Below, piece by piece: positions 7,854 to 15,111 of a stretch of 64,000 nucleotides of DNA. The notes under the pieces are model-generated. The model ran no database searches. It was given only the letters and a program-made list of their open reading frames with translations, and had not been told where the DNA came from. Origin of the DNA: SIG205 sp045545595 (GTDB lineage: Bacteria > Bacillota_I > Bacilli_A > RF39 > UBA660); NCBI GenBank assembly GCA_045545595.1, contig JAZQBG010000003.1, positions 62,001 through 126,000 on the forward strand, written 5' to 3'. Positions within the stretch are counted from its first letter, which is position 1; each line of letters starts with the position of its first letter. The translations under genes and the position numbers were made by a program.

Positions 7854-8129
7854 ATTTCTAAAAAAAGTAAAGATATTTTAGCAATAAACTTGAAATATTA
7901 CAGATATAAATCTAAGCTATCACAAGAGAAATTCGCCGAAGCACTTGATACCACCCTTTTATATGAAAATCAAATAGAAAAAGGGAAAAGAAATCCTTCT
8001 TTAAATATGCTAGACAAATTATCCAACAATATTTCAAAATTATTAGGTTATTATATTAGTAGTGCTGATTTATTAACTTACGACCAAAATAAAGTTATAA
8101 ATTCAAAAAGAGTTGATGAGAAAAAGTAA
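7854..8129 (+). CDS. XRE-family regulator with probable ATT start
   Basis: The HTH domain reads DILAINLKYYRYKSKLSQEK and onward, ending near LLGYYIS. A TTG at 7890 would cut off the first helix. Upstream in frame there is no ATG, GTG or TTG with a ribosome site, but GGAGG (7842-7846) stands seven bases before ATT 7854, which restores the full domain (about 91 residues). An ATT initiation codon is rare, so the start is uncertain. A terminator follows the stop. Confidence 0.7.
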   Translation: MSKKSKDILAINLKYYRYKSKLSQEKFAEALDTTLLYENQIEKGKRNPSLNMLDKLSNNISKLLGYYISSADLLTYDQNKVINSKRVDEKK

Positions 8130-8158
8130 TGCTTAATGCCGTTGTATTACTTTTTTTT
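8124..8158 (+). terminator. Intrinsic terminator after XRE gene
   Basis: AAGTAAT pairs with ATTACTT across a short loop and is followed by a run of T residues. Confidence 0.7.
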
Positions 8159-8159
8159 A

Positions 8160-8466
8160 TTCAAAAATCTCATATAAGTTAGATACTAAATTTTTGCACA
8201 GTTCTAAGATACTTTGAAAGTTTCTCTATTATTCACACTAAATAATAACTATAATTTTATAATTAAGTCTTTTGTTTTTGTGTTCTTTTGTGTATTTTTA
8301 CACAATTTTTTATATTTTTCCTCCTTTCCTCAGTAATCCTAGATACTGCATTGATTACTAACAAGTATTATAGCATAAAATTTAAATTTTTGAAATTATT
8401 TTTTGCTCGTTTTGTTCGAGCAGTATAAAATCGTTATTTCCTATAAAATTATATATAGGAGGTCTA
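8160..8466. promoter_or_regulatory. Intergenic region with divergent signals
   Basis: No convincing gene lies in these 307 bases. An inverted repeat AGTAATC/GATTACT (about 8334-8361) and a TGCTCG/CGAGCA dyad (about 8403-8422), the latter directly before TATAAAAT and the XRE gene at 8467, look like operators. On the minus strand an extended -10 (TGCTATAAT near 8375) and a GGAGG near 8325 suggest a leftward transcript, but only an 18-codon TTG-started frame follows. Confidence 0.4.
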
Positions 8467-8730
8467 ATGATGAAATCTGCATACGAGTTATTTAATTTAA
8501 TTGGTAAAAACATGAAAATAATCAGAAAAGAACAAATTGGAATATCGCAAGAAAAATTAGCAGAAGACGTTGATATGAGTAGAAGTTTTTTATCACAAAT
8601 TGAAAGTCCAAATGTTGATGTCGGTGTTTCATTAGATACTTTATTCTTTCTAGCTCAAAAATACAACTTTGATATTAGAATGTTCTTTGATGGTTATGAA
8701 GAACTAATGAACAAAAAAAGTGAAGATTAA
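8467..8730 (+). CDS. XRE-family helix-turn-helix regulator
   Basis: An 87-residue regulator with a single HTH domain (GISQEKLAEDVDMSRSFLSQ, then LDTLFFLAQKYNFDIRMFF). The ribosome site AGGAGGTCTAATGATGAAA is identical to that of the methyltransferase gene at 5394; the first or second ATG may be used. A dyad just upstream probably serves autoregulation. A bulged hairpin with a T run follows at about 8771-8792. Confidence 0.85.
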   Translation: MMKSAYELFNLIGKNMKIIRKEQIGISQEKLAEDVDMSRSFLSQIESPNVDVGVSLDTLFFLAQKYNFDIRMFFDGYEELMNKKSED

Positions 8731-8805
8731 TAAGTAAAATATGTTACTTAAAATACCATTTAGAAACAATTGCATATAGCATTGTTTTTTATTTTGTAAT
8801 TATTG

Positions 8806-8880
8806 TTATAATCCATATTTATCAATTATATAATCAAAAAATTTTTCTATTTCATCTTTTGACGTTTCAGCAAGACCTAT
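8806..8880 (-). pseudogene. 3' remnant of a lost gene
   Basis: On the minus strand a 24-codon open stretch reads GLAETSKDEIEKFFDYIIDK then YGL and stop, a convincing amphipathic protein C-terminus with no start codon; an in-frame TAA lies directly upstream. It looks like the tail of a deleted gene rather than a functional one. Confidence 0.4.
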
Positions 8881-8887
8881 TTAGAGG

Positions 8888-9940
8888 TCAATAATTAGCC
8901 CTAAATGATACTACAGCATACAATTTATTATTATACTCATAAACAGCTGAAGCCATAGAAATATGGCCATCCCTTAAAATTGTTGCATTATGTGATGGAC
9001 TATTCTTCCATGCTTCTACAAAATCTACACCTATATCGCCATATCCAATTATTTCTCCAAATCCATAACCAGCACCTTCATGAGAATAATATGTTGATAT
9101 TTCTTTTGCTCTTCTATCTGCTTCAGTTTGTGCTTCTACTGTAACTGGCAATTCGTTTAATCCTTTTGATTTTCTATATTCATTTATTTTAATTATATAT
9201 TGATCAGATATATCTTTTCTAAATCTTGGAGAAGATACTGCTGTATTACTTGATGAATTTGATTGAGAGTTATTCGTTGAATTAGAATTATGATTATTAT
9301 TTGATGAAGAAGAATTATTAGAATTACTATTATTAGTATTTGAAATTACAGTTTCTTTTTTAGATTCTTCTTTTTTTGTAATTTCAATCACTGTTTTTTT
9401 ATTAGTTTTATTACCACTCTCATCAACAGCAATAACCTCTATTTCATACTCACCAGGAACTTTTGAATCGTATTCTCCTTCAATTGTAATTTTTACATCA
9501 GTTAAATCTGTTGCTTCAAATTTTGATTCTAAATCTGATATATCTGCGTTTTGCTCATATTTTATTATTTCTTCAAAGTTAGTAAATTCTGGAGAAGTTG
9601 TATCTACTACTTTAATTTTAAATTTTTTAATTTTTGTTTTGTAAGTAATTTCTATTTCGTATTCTCCAATATTTACAATATCATCATTTTTTGAAACTAA
9701 TTTATTATTTTTAACTTTTAACTCTTTTGATGACAATTTATAAATTTTTATATTTTTAGTAGAACTGGCATCATCTAAATAATAAGATACTTCTGCACTT
9801 ATCTCCTCTCCCAATTCAAATATAAATTGATTATCTTTTAATATTATATTATTTGTATCCTTGTATAGTACAATCAGTCCTACTAAAAATACAATTAAGT
9901 TTATTATGCCTACTACTATTATAAATACTTTTTTCTTCAT
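8888..9940 (-). CDS. Secreted or anchored CAP/SCP-domain protein with Ig-like domain
   Basis: About 350 residues from ATG 9940, which has AGGAGGAG six bases upstream; a longer frame to 10015 lacks a ribosome site. Order: short basic N-terminus and membrane helix (MKKKVFIIVVGIINLIVFLV), a bacterial Ig-like region of the DUF5011 type (DTTSPEF to KKTVIEIT), a long Asn/Ser linker, then a C-terminal CAP domain (KINEYRKSKGLNEL, ADRRAKEI, a YSHEG segment, and SPSHNATILRDG). CAP proteins of Bacillota are surface or spore proteins; biochemical role unclear. No LPXTG is present; anchoring is by the N-terminal helix. Confidence 0.88.
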   Translation of the reverse strand: MKKKVFIIVVGIINLIVFLVGLIVLYKDTNNIILKDNQFIFELGEEISAEVSYYLDDASSTKNIKIYKLSSKELKVKNNKLVSKNDDIVNIGEYEIEITYKTKIKKFKIKVVDTTSPEFTNFEEIIKYEQNADISDLESKFEATDLTDVKITIEGEYDSKVPGEYEIEVIAVDESGNKTNKKTVIEITKKEESKKETVISNTNNSNSNNSSSSNNNHNSNSTNNSQSNSSSNTAVSSPRFRKDISDQYIIKINEYRKSKGLNELPVTVEAQTEADRRAKEISTYYSHEGAGYGFGEIIGYGDIGVDFVEAWKNSPSHNATILRDGHISMASAVYEYNNKLYAVVSFRANY

Positions 9941-10002
9941 ACTACTCCTCCTACATCTATGTATCAAATGTGGTATTAAACCACATTTTTTTATAAATCT
10001 AT

Positions 10003-10458
10003 TTAATCTATACAAAAATAGTAAGTTTTTTCATAAATAAATTCAACTTGATTAGAATAAACAGCCAATTGATAAAATGCTTTTGACTTGTTATACCTTA
10101 TGGTTCTTTCTGGTATGTTCATTTTAATAGAAATTTCTTTATCCGTTAAACCATAAAAACATTTCCACTTAAGTATTCCTCCAATAACCTTTTCTCTTTT
10201 TTGTAGGCATAATATAAATTTTATAAAACTGCCAATTTGATCATCAGTCCAAGCAAGTTGTTCTATTAATTTTTTTTCATTTGAATTATCTCCAAATTTA
10301 TCGCTTGAAAAAAATATAAAACTTGCTGAATTTATTTTGCTTTTTTTTAACTGTTTTATTCTTTTTTCAACAAAAGGTTGATATTGTTCATAAATTTTCT
10401 TTCCATTTTTTATTGTTTTTTCTACATCAATTTCTACTATTGCATCGTTTAATATCAT
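10003..10458 (-). CDS. Phage-type HTH regulator (ArpU/sigma-70 region 4-like)
   Basis: A 151-residue protein whose C-terminal half has a helix-turn-helix (LTDKEISIKMNIPERTIRYN) resembling sigma region 4 and the ArpU/RinA group of phage late-gene activators. The N-terminus is charged and helical. It follows the cold-shock gene by five bases, so it is co-transcribed. Family assignment rests on the HTH and size only. Confidence 0.6.
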   Translation of the reverse strand: MILNDAIVEIDVEKTIKNGKKIYEQYQPFVEKRIKQLKKSKINSASFIFFSSDKFGDNSNEKKLIEQLAWTDDQIGSFIKFILCLQKREKVIGGILKWKCFYGLTDKEISIKMNIPERTIRYNKSKAFYQLAVYSNQVEFIYEKTYYFCID

Positions 10459-10463
10459 TTAAA

Positions 10464-10697
10464 TTATTCACTATCAACATTATCTGTTGAAATAAGTGAA
10501 TTTTTTATTTTTCTTACATTAATTGCTTTCTTTTTCACTTCTTCATAATCAAATTCTACCAAATCATTTTCATCTAATGATTTAAATCCTCTCATGTTAA
10601 TATCTGAATAATGCACAAAAACGTCATTTTCCAACCCTTCACAAGATATAAACCCAAATCCTTTAGCATCATCAAACCATTTTACTTTTCCTTGCAT
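10464..10697 (-). CDS. csp: Cold-shock domain protein
   Basis: 77 residues covering one CSD: MQGKVKWFDDAKGFGFIS holds the RNP1 motif KGFGFI, and VFVHYS is RNP2. Such proteins bind single-stranded RNA or DNA and act as RNA chaperones in the cytoplasm. The C-terminal ten residues extend beyond the usual 66-70. The start overlaps the upstream membrane-protein gene by 16 bases. Sitting in an accessory region among phage-like genes, it is probably an element-borne paralogue rather than the housekeeping copy. Confidence 0.93.
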   Translation of the reverse strand: MQGKVKWFDDAKGFGFISCEGLENDVFVHYSDINMRGFKSLDENDLVEFDYEEVKKKAINVRKIKNSLISTDNVDSE

Positions 10698-11263
10698 ACT
10701 TTCTTATCTCCTTTTCTACTTGTTTCACTATTACCAACTGCTATATTATATAATATATCAATTCTATTTGTTAATTGATTAATTACTAAATTTACTACTA
10801 CAAATACTACTAACATATAAAAATTTCTCATAAAACTTCCTAATACTAAAAAATTATAAACTAATAAACTACTTATAGGCAGAACAAACAAACTATTAAC
10901 AACACTACTTAAAATTTGTTTTTTTGTATATTTTTGTTTTTTACTTAAATAAAATATTAAAAATAAACACATAATAAAAGTAACAATATAAATATCAAAT
11001 ACAAATGATTTGAAATTAGAAAAATACAATAAATTTTGTTTTGTATAATCTAATACCAAATTATTGTTCATACAAAAAATACTATTTGTCGCTAAATGTA
11101 CGCAATATATCGCTAAAACTACAATTAAAATTTCTTTTAAAACTTTTAATCCTATAGATATTTTATGATACAATTGCATCCTTTTATTATTTCCTTCATT
11201 TTTCCAATACTTCTCCGAATTAAAACTACACAAATCTTCATAGAACTGCTTTAATTTTTTTAT
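10682..11263 (-). CDS. Hypothetical membrane protein, probable non-ATG start
   Basis: Four likely membrane helices (around EILIVVLAIYCVHLA, FVFDIYIVTFIMCLFLIFYL, VNSLFVLPISSLLVYNFLVL, and FYMLVVFVVVNLVINQL), with a basic C-terminus. The first TTG (11233) has no ribosome site, while GGAGG at 11271-11275 stands four to seven bases before in-frame ATT 11266 and ATA 11263, giving an N-terminus IKKLKQFYEDL that looks coded. The site lies in the end of the mazF-like gene, so the two are coupled. Function unknown. Confidence 0.6.
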   Translation of the reverse strand: MKKLKQFYEDLCSFNSEKYWKNEGNNKRMQLYHKISIGLKVLKEILIVVLAIYCVHLATNSIFCMNNNLVLDYTKQNLLYFSNFKSFVFDIYIVTFIMCLFLIFYLSKKQKYTKKQILSSVVNSLFVLPISSLLVYNFLVLGSFMRNFYMLVVFVVVNLVINQLTNRIDILYNIAVGNSETSRKGDKKVCKEK

Positions 11264-11601
11264 AATTTTTCCTCCCTCTCAATTTCTAAAGATACTGATA
11301 AAGCTTTGTTTATTAATTCCATAGTTTTTTCATCTAAAGTTTTAATATAATAAATGATTTGCTTTTTAGAAATAGTAATTACTTGCTCACATAACGCCAT
11401 CTCATTATTATCAGTCATTACATGGACAGACATTTCTTGTTTTTTTATTTTTGAAGTTAAAGGTACAACAATTAAATTTGGTGAAAATGTATTACCAAAA
11501 TTATTTTGAACAATTAAACACGGTCTTTTTCCCGATTGAATGTGTGCGTTTGTATTTTTTAAATCTACTAAATATACACTTCCTCTTTTAAAATTTATCA
11601 T
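11260..11601 (-). CDS. MazF/PemK-family endoribonuclease toxin
   Basis: 113 residues with the family pattern: RGSVYLVDL at the start, GKRPCLIVQNN with the catalytic-loop Arg, SPNLIVVPLTSK, and MALCEQVITISKKQI. MazF enzymes cleave mRNA at short motifs and are kept in check by an antitoxin. The usual upstream AbrB- or RHH-type antitoxin is absent; the partner could be the overlapping 88-residue gene upstream (ATGA overlap), although that protein does not look like a known antitoxin. The product may instead act as a solitary element-stabilising nuclease. Confidence 0.88.
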   Translation of the reverse strand: MINFKRGSVYLVDLKNTNAHIQSGKRPCLIVQNNFGNTFSPNLIVVPLTSKIKKQEMSVHVMTDNNEMALCEQVITISKKQIIYYIKTLDEKTMELINKALSVSLEIEREEKL

Positions 11602-11864
11602 ATAAAATAACTATTTACAATACATTCAATTTCTAAAATATAATAAGCATTTAAAGGATACTTAACATTCTTTTTAGGCTTATAAGTTTTGTTATCGTAG
11701 ACAATTCGCAAAACACAAGGAAAACCATGTTGTTTCAGTATTCGTAAAATTTTATCCCTTCCTATTTTTTTAACTATTTCTCTTCCACAGCAACAATTAC
11801 CATATTTTCTTAGATGATGTAATATCCAATCTGGAATCATAATCTTTTCATCAGAAAAACCCAT
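11598..11864 (-). CDS. Hypothetical 88-residue protein upstream of MazF-like toxin
   Basis: No known domain recognised. The N-terminus (IPDWILHHLRKYGNCCCGRE) carries three adjacent Cys and could be a small DNA-binding or metal-binding fold; the C-terminus is strand-rich. Its stop overlaps the toxin start by four bases, so it is translated together with it and is the best positional candidate for an antitoxin. Confidence 0.55.
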   Translation of the reverse strand: MGFSDEKIMIPDWILHHLRKYGNCCCGREIVKKIGRDKILRILKQHGFPCVLRIVYDNKTYKPKKNVKYPLNAYYILEIECIVNSYFI

Positions 11865-11902
11865 AATAGTTGCTCCTCTCGTAAAGCTTATGAATATATT
11901 TC

Positions 11903-12091
11903 TTACACTACCTTAATTAAATCAAATGCAAAACAACTTTCAATGTCAAAACAATGTATTTCATCATCACCATCAAAGAAATAATAGATTCTATTGTTTC
12001 TTACTTTGATGATTGTTAAAAAGTAACCGTGATTTTCAGATAGTGGATTATAAACACGATACCTTTCTTTTTCTTTAAAAATCACTATCAC
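11903..12091 (-). CDS. Hypothetical 62-residue protein
   Basis: A small strand-rich protein with a GTG start behind GAGAGG; a second GTG two codons later is equally possible. It reads like a compact beta-barrel (KERYRVYNPL, GYFLTIIKVRNN, IYYFFDGDDE). The 16-bp operator copy at 12105-12120 lies directly in front, suggesting control by the repressor at 13116. Function unknown. Confidence 0.55.
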   Translation of the reverse strand: MIVIFKEKERYRVYNPLSENHGYFLTIIKVRNNRIYYFFDGDDEIHCFDIESCFAFDLIKVV

Positions 12092-12104
12092 CTCTCTTTT
12101 TATA

Positions 12105-12120
12105 GTTCACGATAGTAAAC
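12105..12120. promoter_or_regulatory. 16-bp operator, copy 1
   Basis: GTTCACGATAGTAAAC, an imperfect palindrome repeated four times in the 12.1-13.1 kb region. This copy lies just upstream of the 62-residue gene. Confidence 0.7.
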
Positions 12121-12244
12121 TACAAGTTCAAAAAAAATATACTTCCACTCCATTTATACAACAAAATTTTACTACTACTACTTACTAATACTACAAATAT
12201 TACAGTTTCCTTATCAACAGATCACCTCCGTATTATATTAAGTA

Positions 12245-12260
12245 GTTCACGATAGTAAAC
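12245..12260. promoter_or_regulatory. 16-bp operator, copy 2
   Basis: GTTCACGATAGTAAAC, identical to copy 1. On the minus strand it overlaps a TTTACT -35 spaced 16 bases from TATAAT. A strong GGAGGTGATC follows, but only a six-codon frame is available, so that transcript may be a leader or carry a degraded gene. Confidence 0.7.
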
Positions 12261-12369
12261 TCTTATACTAAAATAATAACCTTTATTTTAATAAAAGTCA
12301 ATACCCTCTTTTAAAAAAATTATTTCAAATAAATTGCTGTATAGAAATCCTATACAGCTGATACTATTT

Positions 12370-12687
12370 TCAATCCCTTAATGACTCAACATATTTATCT
12401 AGAATATTCAATGTCTTATCTAATTTTTCTTCGTCTTCAATTGAAATAGTACCGATAGCACCAATTATGTCATATAATTTCTCTAGCTTTATTACCAAAG
12501 AAGTAGATGCTGAAAGTTCCTTTATAGTTGCATCGTAATCTTCTTCAATGTTATTTAATTTTTGTACTACATTTTTAATTACTTCATAAGGCATATCTAC
12601 TTTTTTATCAAGATATTCCTTTAATACTGCTAATACTACTTTTACTTCTTTTACTGCATGTCCTACTTTTTTCTCTTCTTTGTTCAT
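12370..12687 (-). CDS. Hypothetical helical protein
   Basis: A 105-residue, strongly helical acidic/basic protein (KEVKVVLAVLKEYLDKK, IEDEEKLDKTLNILDKYVES) without a recognised domain or membrane segment; probably forms a coiled coil. It follows the 56-residue gene at 12715-12885 by 27 bases in the same orientation and belongs to the repressor-controlled leftward operon. Confidence 0.65.
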   Translation of the reverse strand: MNKEEKKVGHAVKEVKVVLAVLKEYLDKKVDMPYEVIKNVVQKLNNIEEDYDATIKELSASTSLVIKLEKLYDIIGAIGTISIEDEEKLDKTLNILDKYVESLRD

Positions 12688-12714
12688 CTTATCTTATTTC
12701 CTTTCCAATTGGCA

Positions 12715-12885
12715 CTACTTTAGTGATGCTTTTTCCTTCAAGTTCTTTAGACACACCTCTAAAATGCGAATCGTTGATTCTATATCCAACTGGGTAGATA
12801 ATTGCAAACCGTTTTTATCTGTCTTAATTAATATTTTTTTTCTACACCCTTGTTCTGAAGACTGCCCTTTATTCAAAAATTTCAC
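12715..12885 (-). CDS. Hypothetical 56-residue protein (short gene)
   Basis: GTG 12885 follows AGGAG by six bases and opens a frame of 56 codons ending TAG at 12715-12717. The product begins MKFLNKGQSS and has a DIESTIRILEVCLKNLKEKA amphipathic helix at the end, so it looks genuinely coded. It is the first sizeable gene downstream of the leftward repressor-controlled promoter at 12987-13015. No family recognised. Confidence 0.6.
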   Translation of the reverse strand: MKFLNKGQSSEQGCRKKILIKTDKNGLQLSTQLDIESTIRILEVCLKNLKEKASLK

Positions 12886-12903
12886 CTGCCTCTCCTAGAA
12901 TTA

Positions 12904-12939
12904 TCAGGATGAAAGCATCACCCTAATTTCATTTGTCAT
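12904..12939 (-). CDS. 11-codon leader ORF
   Basis: ATG 12939 is preceded at nine bases by GGAGG and opens the frame MTNEIRVMLSS, then TGA TAA. It has a better ribosome site than the gene behind it. It may be a leader peptide, or the start of a gene broken by the stop codons. Confidence 0.35.
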   Translation of the reverse strand: MTNEIRVMLSS

Positions 12940-12986
12940 ATTTTACTACCTCCAAACTACTCATATAACTTTGTTATACATTAAAT

Positions 12987-13082
12987 ATAATACCAAAATT
13001 ATTTCAAATTGTCCACCATCGTGAACAATTATTGCTAAATTTGTTCACGATAGTGGACATTTAAGAAAAAAGATAGTACAAT
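12987..13082. promoter_or_regulatory. Divergent promoter pair overlapped by two operators
   Basis: Leftward promoter: TGGACA (13010-13015) and TATTAT (12987-12992), spacer 17. Rightward promoter: TGGACA (13054-13059) and TACAAT (13077-13082), spacer 17. Operators GTCCACCATCGTGAAC (13011-13026) and GTTCACGATAGTGGAC (13043-13058) cover both -35 boxes and are mirror images. This is the layout of a phage-like repressor switch, with the XRE gene at 13116 as the probable repressor. Confidence 0.75.
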
Positions 13083-13115
13083 AATGTTGTAGTGGTTTAC
13101 GAAAGGAGATTTTAG

Positions 13116-13511
13116 ATGACTAAAGAACAAGCATTAAAGCTGATAATTTTAGATTATTGCTCTGAACATAATCTGATGCCTATTGAATTCGCTAGAAAAT
13201 GTGAACTTAGTAAATCTTACATAAGTAAAATTATTAATGAGAAATTTGGTTCTGTCGGTATTTCATTAACTTATTTAGAACGAATTGCTAATGGATTAAA
13301 TATGAAAATTGTTGACTTGCAAAATTTAATAGATAAATATCAAACAAGTGCTAGCGATGATGAAATAAAAAGAACAAAGTTAATTATTGAAATTATCAAT
13401 AAAGTAGAATCTTACGCAAATAAAGATTTGAATGTATTACATAGCATTATTCTAAACACAAATAGCGAACGTTTAGAAATTTTACATAGTTTGTTAAAAA
13501 ATATGAAATAA
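13116..13511 (+). CDS. XRE-family repressor of the divergent switch
   Basis: 131 residues: an N-terminal XRE HTH (about 10-70, IEFARKCELSKSYISKIINE and ERIANGLNMKIVDL) and a helical C-terminal part likely for dimerisation. AAAGGAG lies nine bases before the ATG. Four matching operators, two covering its own and the divergent promoter, imply autorepression and control of the leftward operon. No LexA-like protease domain, so induction would need another signal. Confidence 0.85.
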   Translation: MTKEQALKLIILDYCSEHNLMPIEFARKCELSKSYISKIINEKFGSVGISLTYLERIANGLNMKIVDLQNLIDKYQTSASDDEIKRTKLIIEIINKVESYANKDLNVLHSIILNTNSERLEILHSLLKNMK

Positions 13512-13528
13512 CATATTTTTTTATTTTG

Positions 13529-14311
13529 CTAAAAATAATCTAATTCATATTCATAATCGTTATTTTTTTCTGGTTCTCTAAACCAACCTAATTCCTCATC
13601 CCACTCTATTTCCTTATTCTTAAACATTTCAATATTATTTAATATTGATGTTTTTAAATATCCAAACTTATTTTCTATAATATTATCATTTTCATCTTTA
13701 AAATGTCGCTGGACTACACTCGATATTATATAATGTGTAATTGTAATTATATCTATAAATTCATATTCTCTTAAAATTTCATCAAAAAACTTATCATACT
13801 TATGTAATTCTACATCTTCTTTATTCAAATATTTTCGTTTGACCAAATCTTCAGTTATTTTATGATGACTAATTTTTTCATTTGAAATGGTTTTATCTAT
13901 TTTATCTATTTGTTCTTTAATATTTTGTTTATTAGTATTTATTTGGGTATGATTTTCCACTGTTGGATAATCCACAGGTGGATTTTCACTACCTGGATTA
14001 TTTTTTTCTTTTAAATTTTCTTGTGGAAGTTCATATATTAAATAATTATACTCAAAATAACCCTTTTCTCCTCTTATTTTATCAACTCTAACATAACCGT
14101 TTTCTTTTAATTCCTTCAAAGTATTTTTTATGGCACATTCTTGTTCTTTACATATAGAACATAAACCACTTAAAGAATAATCCCAATCTTCAGGCAAACT
14201 AAGCATATACGATAACAATCCTTTAGCTTTTAAAGATAAATTTTGATCTCGTAAATGATAATTACTCATAATTGTATAATTTTTGTTTTTTTCTACTCTA
14301 AATACAGACAT
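13529..14311 (-). CDS. Replication-module HTH protein of mobile elements (DUF6017-like)
   Basis: About 260 residues. The start (MSVFRVEKNKNYTIMSNYHL, then LSLKAKGLLSYMLSLPEDW) is the winged-helix domain typical of replication or DnaD-like proteins of plasmids, conjugative elements and phages of Bacillota; the C-terminal part (YIISSVVQRHFKDE to YLKTSILNNI) matches the DUF6017-type tail in such proteins. ATG 14311 is preferred because AAAGGA precedes it. Its presence supports this segment being a mobile element. The name rests on pattern recall. Confidence 0.75.
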   Translation of the reverse strand: MSVFRVEKNKNYTIMSNYHLRDQNLSLKAKGLLSYMLSLPEDWDYSLSGLCSICKEQECAIKNTLKELKENGYVRVDKIRGEKGYFEYNYLIYELPQENLKEKNNPGSENPPVDYPTVENHTQINTNKQNIKEQIDKIDKTISNEKISHHKITEDLVKRKYLNKEDVELHKYDKFFDEILREYEFIDIITITHYIISSVVQRHFKDENDNIIENKFGYLKTSILNNIEMFKNKEIEWDEELGWFREPEKNNDYEYELDYF

Positions 14312-14340
14312 ATTACCATTCCTTTCCATAAAAAAAGAAC

Positions 14341-14985
14341 CTATTTAGGTTCTCTCATTTTTTTTAAAATATCATTTTTAAATACTCTTATAAACGGATC
14401 AATAAAATAATTCCATCCTTTTGGATATTCATCATATCCTCCACGAGAAAATGTTTGACCATCATAATAATCTACATATACATTCCATTTAATTTTATAA
14501 TCAAAATAATTTTTTAGTTTTAATGGCTCTGATTTTAATATTTGCGATTTGTCTAATCCTTCTAATATTTTTCTCTTTCTTGCTGGAGTTAATGAGGACA
14601 TATAAGATTTTGTTATAAAATTATGGTCTATATTATAATATGATTTTTCTTCATCCAAATGGATTTCGTATTTCCATTTATCAGTTGAGGTTTCTATTAT
14701 AAAAGTTAATACCTTTATATCTGATAAAATCATATTTGAAATATAATAAAATGGTTTTTTACATTCTGAACAAAACCTATCATAAGTTCTTCTTTTGATA
14801 ATTTTACCATCATATTCTTTTGAATAATGTAAATTAGTATTAGATAGAATTGCTTCGCCTTTTTCAATTCTTTTTACATTACACTTATCTTTATAGTATT
14901 TTGATTCTTTTGGTTGTATATTATCTGTACAAACTATTGCTAAAGTCTTATAAGAGAAACAATATGGACATTGAATTTTTCCCAT
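14341..14985 (-). CDS. Hypothetical zinc-ribbon protein
   Basis: 214 residues. Two CxxC pairs (CPYC at 6-9 and CSEC at about 73-76) could form one zinc ribbon in the N-terminal third; the rest has Tyr/Lys-rich strands and no known domain. AAGGAG precedes the ATG. It is upstream of, and in line with, the DUF6017-like gene with an 11-base gap before it. Function unknown. Confidence 0.6.
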   Translation of the reverse strand: MGKIQCPYCFSYKTLAIVCTDNIQPKESKYYKDKCNVKRIEKGEAILSNTNLHYSKEYDGKIIKRRTYDRFCSECKKPFYYISNMILSDIKVLTFIIETSTDKWKYEIHLDEEKSYYNIDHNFITKSYMSSLTPARKRKILEGLDKSQILKSEPLKLKNYFDYKIKWNVYVDYYDGQTFSRGGYDEYPKGWNYFIDPFIRVFKNDILKKMREPK

Positions 14986-15111
14986 TTAATCAACTCCTTT
15001 TTAACTGTATAAATTCAAAATTTTAAAATTTTTTATTATTTCGCTTAAGACTATTTTATCATTTTTCCCTTTAAAATAAAGGGTTTCCACAGTTTTAGAT
15101 TAAATTTTAGA

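Noticed and set aside
8300..8345. 18-codon minus-strand frame behind GGAGG near 8325
   Set aside because: Only a TTG start, Lys/Thr-rich low-complexity product and no support beyond the ribosome-like site.
9941..10015. Longer N-terminus of the CAP-domain protein
   Set aside because: Overlaps the upstream gene and lacks a ribosome site; a clear one precedes ATG 9940 and the signal-anchor helix starts there.
12680..12898. Plus-strand frame of 72 codons
   Set aside because: Lies opposite the 56-codon gene at 12715-12885, which has a better ribosome site, orientation and composition.
12105..13058. CRISPR array from the repeated 16-mers
   Set aside because: Only four copies, palindromic, irregular spacing and placed on promoters; they are operators.
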